DNA of 64,000 nt from the NCBI GenBank assembly GCA_013396655.1, contig WBMV01004767.1, positions 226,329-290,328 of the forward strand, in the 5' to 3' direction. How positions within the stretch are numbered: position 1 is the first letter of the stretch; each line of letters begins with the position of its first letter. The notes beneath the pieces were generated by a model that saw only the letters and a list, made by a program, of their open reading frames with translations, did no database searches and was not told the DNA's origin. The DNA is from Campylorhamphus procurvoides. Lineage: Eukaryota; Chordata; Aves; Passeriformes; Dendrocolaptidae. The position numbers were made by a program, and so were the translations under genes. Positions 50,501 through 64,000 of this stretch are shown here, in pieces.

Positions 50501-53141
50501 TTTTTCAGCTCTTTCTTCAAAACTAACTCAACAATGTCCTAAACACTTAACATGAATAGGACTTTCCATCTCCTTTAGATTAAGTTTAGGATAACCTTAA
50601 ATTCCTTGCTGGACTGGGGCCTAGAGGCCTGCAAATACAGATGGCTGCTAGCAAGACCCAGAAGAGGCCAGGTAACCACCAACAGGCAATTACATTCCTA
50701 CCAGAACTTCAACTGTTTGAAGTTAATTGCTTTGAAATAATTGGACAGGTGAGCAGGTAAGTTCACACAGAGCATTTCCAATTTTGCTTTGTATTCAGAA
50801 AAACAACAGTGCAGATTGTGTGGACAAAGCAGGCATGATTTTAATAAAACAAGTTAAAAGAGAAAGCAAAGGTATGGTTGGGTTTTTAAAGACTTTTCCT
50901 TTTGGTTTTTAGCATCATTAAAACGCTGAAAACATTATATTCATGAGCTTCTTTAGTTAATACCTCATTACTTCTCTTTTTATTGTTATGGTAATCAAGC
51001 CTTAATATATTGCAGCTTTCTAGCATGAAATGAAGGCTAGGCCTGTGGGCATGGACAGATGTACACCAGCATGCAGTAAAACACAGGTACAGAGACATGC
51101 AGAGCTGAATATGGCACTGGGGCTTTTCATAATTGTTTAGCAATTCATCTGAAGTTATTTTAACCTTGACAACAGATGAACTCTCACATGTACCACGAGC
51201 AGTCACTGGGAAGCTGCACAGAAAAGCAAGTTTTGTGACTGTTGTCTTACAGGCTGAGCTCTAGGAAAGCACGAAACCAAGCCTAAGCAAGATGATTAAA
51301 TTGTTTGCATGGCTACAGGCTGTAGCTGGGACTGTTCAAAACATTTAGCTGAGAATATTTTAGCCAAGGGAGAATGATAACTCTGGGAAACTGCAGGAAC
51401 ACCAAAGCCTTTCTTCCCCACGAGAAATCAGGGCTCAGGGTCAGAATCCAGATGCCCTGCCACAGGCACACCAAAAAAGGAAACCATTTGGATCTGACTT
51501 CTGGTTCTGAAGTGACGCTTGGACCTTGTGCTGGAGCTCTGCTTATGGTTGAATTTCACCCACTGAATCCAGGGAAAGTCATAAATAACTTTTAGGAAGT
51601 TATAATGGGCTTGTTGCATTTGTATCTCAGCAAGAGTGAGAGTCCTCAGATCTCTAAACCACAACACAGGAGCCCCAATGCCAGAGAGGCTCCACTTCCC
51701 AGCACTGCTTTGAGGAGAGACCATCCAGGAACCCATTCCAGCTCCTGGGAGAGCTTCTAAATTTAAAGGGAATGTTTTGGCTGGCGATCCCTTCCCCAGT
51801 GAACCCACTTCAAACAGCAATGTGCCTGTGAGTGCAGCAGATCCCTGGCACTCAGGAGCACACAGGGAAGCTCCAGAGCCCCCCAGGGTTGGGGTGGCAC
51901 CATGCAGCCAACAGCTCTGCTTCATCCCGAGCACAGCCCTGCAGGAACATCCCAGATGGCACCTGGCACTGACAGCACAAAAGCTTTGGAGTAGCTGCAC
52001 AGGAGCAGTGAGGTAACAGGAACAAAGTGGGCACAGGTGACACATGACCCCAGGAAAAGTGAAACATGTTTTCCACATTTTGCCTGGATAACAGTAAGAC
52101 ATGACTGAACACGTGGATCACGGACCTGAAAAACCTGGTTAACCTCCCTTAGGCAAAGCTCCCACTTCTCTCTTCTTTCTTGGAAATACTTGGATGAAAA
52201 AGGGATTGCACTCAGCTGAGAGCCCTTGATTTAAAGCTTTTGACTGAAACAGCCTCCTAACAATAAAGAGGCCAGTCACCCAAATTTGCAGTGTGCACGA
52301 CAGGCTGGCTTCCCTCCTCTGAGCACTGGGGGATCAGCCCTTGGGCCAGGAACACGTGTTGCCCCGTGTGTAACAGATGGAATCAAAGACAATGGGCACT
52401 ATAGGCCAGCAAACACACTAATTATATTAATAAAATGAAAGCTTAAGTTTTGAAGCTAATCCTGGGCTATCATTTATAAAAGTTACCAGGGCATATTTAA
52501 TTTAGGAATTGGCCAACACTTCCCTTTCCACCGCTGAAACCTCATAAATGAAATACACTGGATCGCTGCCCAGTGCGGAAATAAAAGTTATGAATAATGG
52601 TTCTATCTCAATCATTGTCAGTGCTTTAATATTCCTAATTACTTTAAAAAGCTAAATATTCAATATAGGAAAACCTTCTTTTTCTTTTATCTCCACTTGT
52701 GAGATTAGGGCAATTTAATACGAGTCCCTGGGTAGTTTAGCCCACGTGGCCAGTCTGGGACCACTTGACATCTCCTCCTTCCCTTTCCCTGTCACCCAGA
52801 ATGGAGTGTTTGTGGCTGTGTGTGCACATGTGTATGAATGTATACATCTGTACATCTATAGGGTGTGCCCATGTTGTCACAGGAATGTTCATTCTCCTTA
52901 TTTTTAACTTCTGTGACTGCACATGCATAAACGTATCTGAGAATAATCCAAAGATAAAATGAGTTCCTGAGAGCCTTTGCAATCTCTTACAATTGAAGGT
53001 ACTATTTTTCTTTTTAAATATATTGTTAGAGATAGGTATTTAGTAAGTTATTCTGCTCAATTTCTCCCTTGTGCACGTGCCAGGTAACCCCAAAAGGTCA
53101 CTGCAAACCCCAAGGCATGGCCTTTGTTTCCATCCTTAGAA
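44597..53141 (-). other. MEGF11 intron with a pyrimidine-rich block
   Basis: This is intronic sequence to the right of the solo LTR. Positions 44790-44955 are strongly pyrimidine-rich on the plus strand. Somewhat GC-richer stretches lie at 46120-46460 and 48780-48900, without splice-flanked coding potential I can recognise. AT-rich blocks at 49140-49300 and 52390-52720, including TAATTA-type words, could be conserved non-coding elements, but that needs alignment. TG-rich sequence lies at 52810-52850. The next EGF exon of MEGF11 was searched for here on the minus strand and not found. Confidence 0.5.
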
Positions 53142-53262
53142 GCACAGATTCCCAGAATGGTTTGGGCTGGAAGGGGACCTCAAAGCCCACCCAGTGCCAT
53201 GGGCAGGGACACCTCCCCCTGTCCCAGGCTGCTCCAAGCCCTGTCCAGGCTGGCCTGGGCCC
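53142..53262 (-). repeat. CR1 LINE 3' fragment
   Basis: The plus strand reads CACAGATTCCCAGAATGG, GGGCTGGAAGGGGACCTC, CCATGGGCAGGGACACC and GCTGCTCCAAGCCCTGTCC, the complement of a CR1 tail. It stops after about 120 bp, with a GC-rich unclassified stretch to about 53335. Confidence 0.9.
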
Positions 53263-54067
53263 TCCCTCCCAGCTGAGCCCAGCAGCAGAGCTGCACTCAG
53301 GGCACAGGGCCTGCCCTGACCCTCCTCTAGAGATCCCTTTTCTGTCACCTTTTTCCTGGCAATGATGTTTTTTTCTTAAGATCTCGATCAATTTGGGAGA
53401 AAGGGGGGAATTAAACACAAAACAAAACGTCCATTCAGCTCCATTTCCCAGCACCTCTCCCCGTGCCCCTTTATTTACTTGCCTGATGCACAAATTGACT
53501 TCATTTAACAAGCTGATTTCTGTTCTGTCAATAAGGTATTGGGCCCGTGTGACACCACACTCAGGTGTTTGTGCTGCCTGTCCCATTCCAGCACAAACCA
53601 AGCACAGAGACCTAAACTCACTGCTGCCAATTAAGAGAGTTTAACAAGCACAGCTTCACCAGCTGAAGAATTGAAAGCCTGAGTGGGGATTAATTCCCTT
53701 GCAAAAGGGGCAGAGCTCCTGGGTCCACCACTTCCCTAACTGCTGCAGTATGGATCTAAGGTATGGATTGCAAGGTGGAATATGGGCTGCCTGGAAAGCC
53801 AATGGCAAAACTCCCACTGGCTTAACAGGACAAGGATTCTGTGAGGAGACAGTGCTTTCCAAAGGACCCCAACACTCCACAGGGTATTTCGTGAAGAATG
53901 TGTTGTGTTAAAGGCTGAAGAGGGAAAAAATCCATAGCTCTATTATCTGTACTGCTATCCTAATAACCAAAAGCATTAAGAGCATCTTCCACTGCATTTC
54001 ACACTTCTTTGTAAACAAAGCAGCAAAAAAGCCCAATGACATTATCCCAGGAAAGGACATTATCACA
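53263..54067 (-). other. MEGF11 intron just downstream of the EGF exon
   Basis: This intronic interval lies between two CR1 fragments. No coding or repeat signal is recognised. It is moderately AT-rich. Confidence 0.5.
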
Positions 54068-54132
54068 AACCCATGGAATCCCATGACAGTTTGGGTTAGA
54101 AGGGACTTTAGAGATCATTTCATTCCAACACC
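54068..54132 (-). repeat. Very short CR1 3' fragment next to the MEGF11 exon
   Basis: The plus strand reads ACCCATGGAATCCCATGAC, GTTTGGGTTAGAAGGGAC and TTTAGAGATCATTTCATTCC, the complement of a CR1 3' end. It lies about 140 bp beyond the exon's donor site, inside the downstream intron. Confidence 0.82.
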
Positions 54133-54273
54133 CCCAACAATATTAATTGTTATCAAATAACTAACAGACAAAATTCATTCTTTCACTTAAAGCATCCGAA
54201 TTCCAAGGCCACTCTTCTTGAGGCCTGTTTTTCACAGCAACAAAGTATCTTGATGGCATTTGGGTGATCTCTA

Positions 54274-62372
<8,099 letters not shown>

Positions 62373-62508
62373 GATGGGATATTGGGAAGGAATTCTTGGC
62401 TGGGAGGGTGGTTCTTGGCTAGTGGGAGGTGTCCCTGCCCATGGCAGGGGATGGGATGAGGTGAATTTTAAGGTCCCTTCCAACCCAAACCATTCTGGGA
62501 TTCCATGA
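62373..62508 (+). repeat. CR1 LINE 3' end with an internal deletion
   Basis: The sense CR1 starts with ATTGGGAAGGAATTCTTGG and GGGAGGGTGG. It then jumps to CTAGTGGGAGGTGTCCCTG, CCCATGGCAGGGGATGGG and AAGGTCCCTTCCAACCC, ending ATTCTGGGATTCCATG. Compared with the usual avian CR1 tail, the middle portion between GGGTGG and CTAGTGGG is missing. Confidence 0.9.
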
Positions 62509-63096
62509 ACTCAATCTGCAGATCATTTGTTATTGCTGGGCTGTGAGCACCACTTAGCCATGGTTTGTATCCACAATTCCCAGCCCAGCTGATGGAAGTG
62601 CAGCATTCCCCCTGGATATCCAGGTCCCTGCTGCAAAGGCATGGCTCCAGTGGGAAGAAGCTCCCTGTTTTCTAAAGCCCCCCAGTGATCTGCTGCACAA
62701 TTTGACATCTTCGTGTTTTTACACCTTGGTCTAAATGATTTATGCTTCAGAGCTGTAAGTACTTTATGTTTTAACACAAGTGATTGCTTTCTACAAATTT
62801 TCAAGACTCCTTTTATAACAGGTACTGTCTGTTTGCATTAAGCTACAGAGCAACTGGCTGATTTTTATAGGCTATCACATCTTCATCAGAAATGGATGCA
62901 GCTGCAAAAGCAATTGGAAATCCATGGAATAATTTATCTTTATCCTACCATGAGACACGGAATACATGCCACACAAAACAAAGCTAATTTGGAACAAAGG
63001 GAATGACAATCTCTTTAAATTCACAGCCACCAAAGCCACTCCCAGGTATTACCCAGCACTTGAGAAACCAGCACCAGTGAACACAAGTGGTTTAGC
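62509..63096. other. Intronic, nothing recognised
   Basis: No gene or repeat family is recognised. Confidence 0.4.
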
Positions 63097-63170
63097 AGAA
63101 TCACCCAATCTCCTGAGTTGGAGGGCACCCACAAGGACCACTGGAGTCCAACTCCAGTGCACAGGATCAC
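63097..63170 (-). repeat. Short CR1-like fragment
   Basis: AGAATCACCCAATCTCCTGA and GTTGGAGGGCACCCACAAGG, with GGAGTCCAACTCC and GTGCACAGGA following, resemble the complement of a CR1 subfamily 3' end common in passerines. It is only about 75 bp long. Confidence 0.65.
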
Positions 63171-63766
63171 AGCACGTGCCTGGAATGGTTTCTCCTCCCC
63201 CAGGCTCATGTGGCATTGCCAGTGTGAATGCCACCAGCACTGTGCACAGGGAGTGCTAAAGGGATGCCATAATTACAGACCCGCGTTCCAAAAGTGCACA
63301 GAAAAGAAATGCACATTATGCACAGGAAGATGCTGAAAGCACCGAGTACCCCGGGCCAAATTCAACCTGCCAAGGGCTCCCAGCCACTCTCTCTGCTGTG
63401 CTGAGGACGTGGCAGGAGCTGAACTGTAAGTAAGTGCACCCAGGTAGCCAAGTGCCTCCTCCTGCCTGCACAGGCTGACGTATTTTGGGCATCCAGGGCT
63501 GTGCTATAAATGGCTGTGAGAGCTGAGGGGCAGCAGCAAGGCCCACAAACCCCCAGCCAGCCCTGGCAGCTCCTGCCAGCACTGGCTCGGCCTTTCCAAG
63601 GCTCTGAGCTGAGGGGAAAACATTTGCAAAGAGTGGCTCACTCCAGCTTCCAAAGCACTCCCCTGCCACTACTGAAACTAAGAGGTGGAAAGACAAAAAA
63701 AAACCCATAAGGAGAGTTCCTGAGGATTGTATTGATGAGTGTTTTATTAACTACAGCATGGCTGGG
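63171..63766. other. Intronic, nothing recognised
   Basis: No repeat or exon is recognised. GC content is somewhat higher from 63320 to 63600. Confidence 0.4.
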
Positions 63767-64000
63767 TGTCCTGGGCTGGCTGGGAGGGAGTTAATGTTCC
63801 TCTCTGCAGCCTGGCTGGTGCTGTGGTCCAGGTTTGGGACCAAACCAACACTGCCACCTCAGCTCCTGCTGAGCAGGGTGTGCACAGCACCGAGGCTGTC
63901 TCTGCTCCTCGTGCTCATTCAGATTTTTTTATCTCAATCCCCAAGTTTTCCCTCTTTTACTCTTCTTTGCTCTTCTCCCCTCCCAGCAGGCAAAGGGAAC
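63767..64000 (+). mobile_element. ERVL-type LTR, sense, running off the window edge
   Basis: The sense strand starts TGTCCTGGGCTGGCTGGGAG, then GGAGTTAATGTTCCTC. It later shows TTGTATCTC-like 'ttttatctcaatccccaag' and 'ttttactcttctttgctctt', the hallmark near the 3' part of this avian LTR family. The two ends are closer together than in a full-length copy, so the middle, including the GGGATATTC region, is deleted. Whether this is a solo LTR or part of a provirus cannot be told, because the window ends inside it. No viral gene is visible. Confidence 0.75.

Overview
The window looks like bird nuclear DNA, most likely from a passerine. Repeated 3' ends of CR1 LINEs and LTRs of an avian ERVL-type endogenous retrovirus are scattered through it. 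The background is moderately AT-rich and CpG-poor, and no ORF resembles a bacterial or viral gene. No compact gene, CpG island or promoter is visible. I found no tRNA, rRNA or CRISPR.

I can support only one protein-coding exon. It lies on the minus strand at 54279-54371 (93 bp) and has a polypyrimidine/AG acceptor and a perfect GTGAGT donor. It encodes a complete six-cysteine EGF-like module that I recognise as the first EGF repeat of MEGF11, a transmembrane multiple-EGF protein. The rest of the window is therefore best read as the two large MEGF11 introns on either side. Positions 54372-64000 are the upstream intron (the 5' side of the gene is to the right) and 1-54278 are the downstream intron. 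I looked for the neighbouring exons (EMI-domain exons to the right, the next EGF exon to the left) and did not find them, so both introns should continue beyond the window.

Layout. 1-3440: two CR1 copies, a GGGACT hexamer array and a 26-27-bp G-rich minisatellite. 6211-6308: a CR1 fragment. 9500-9788: an old tandem duplication with a (TGGGA)n array at its junction. 12875-13003: CR1. 14812-15429: a 43-bp minisatellite broken by a 296-N assembly gap. 17585-17990: a GC-rich block of probable repeat origin. 29299-29331: short 9-bp repeats. 30717-31287: a perfect 189-bp duplication with single Ns at its junctions, probably an assembly artefact. 33241-33308: a 50-N gap between a C run and a G run. 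36401-36552: CR1. 38361-38474: a purine-rich tract. 41838-42054: an older CR1. 44184-44596: a solo ERVL-type LTR (minus). 53142-53262 and 54068-54132: CR1 fragments close to the exon. 62373-62508 and 63097-63170: CR1 fragments. 63767 to the window end: a second ERVL-type LTR (plus). The remaining sequence is single-copy-looking intron, with a few AT-rich blocks that could be conserved non-coding elements.

I see no novel gene system. The most useful observations are the MEGF11 exon, three assembly problems tied to repeats, the pentamer array inside an older duplication, and a pair of opposed consensus splice donors at 58938-58963.
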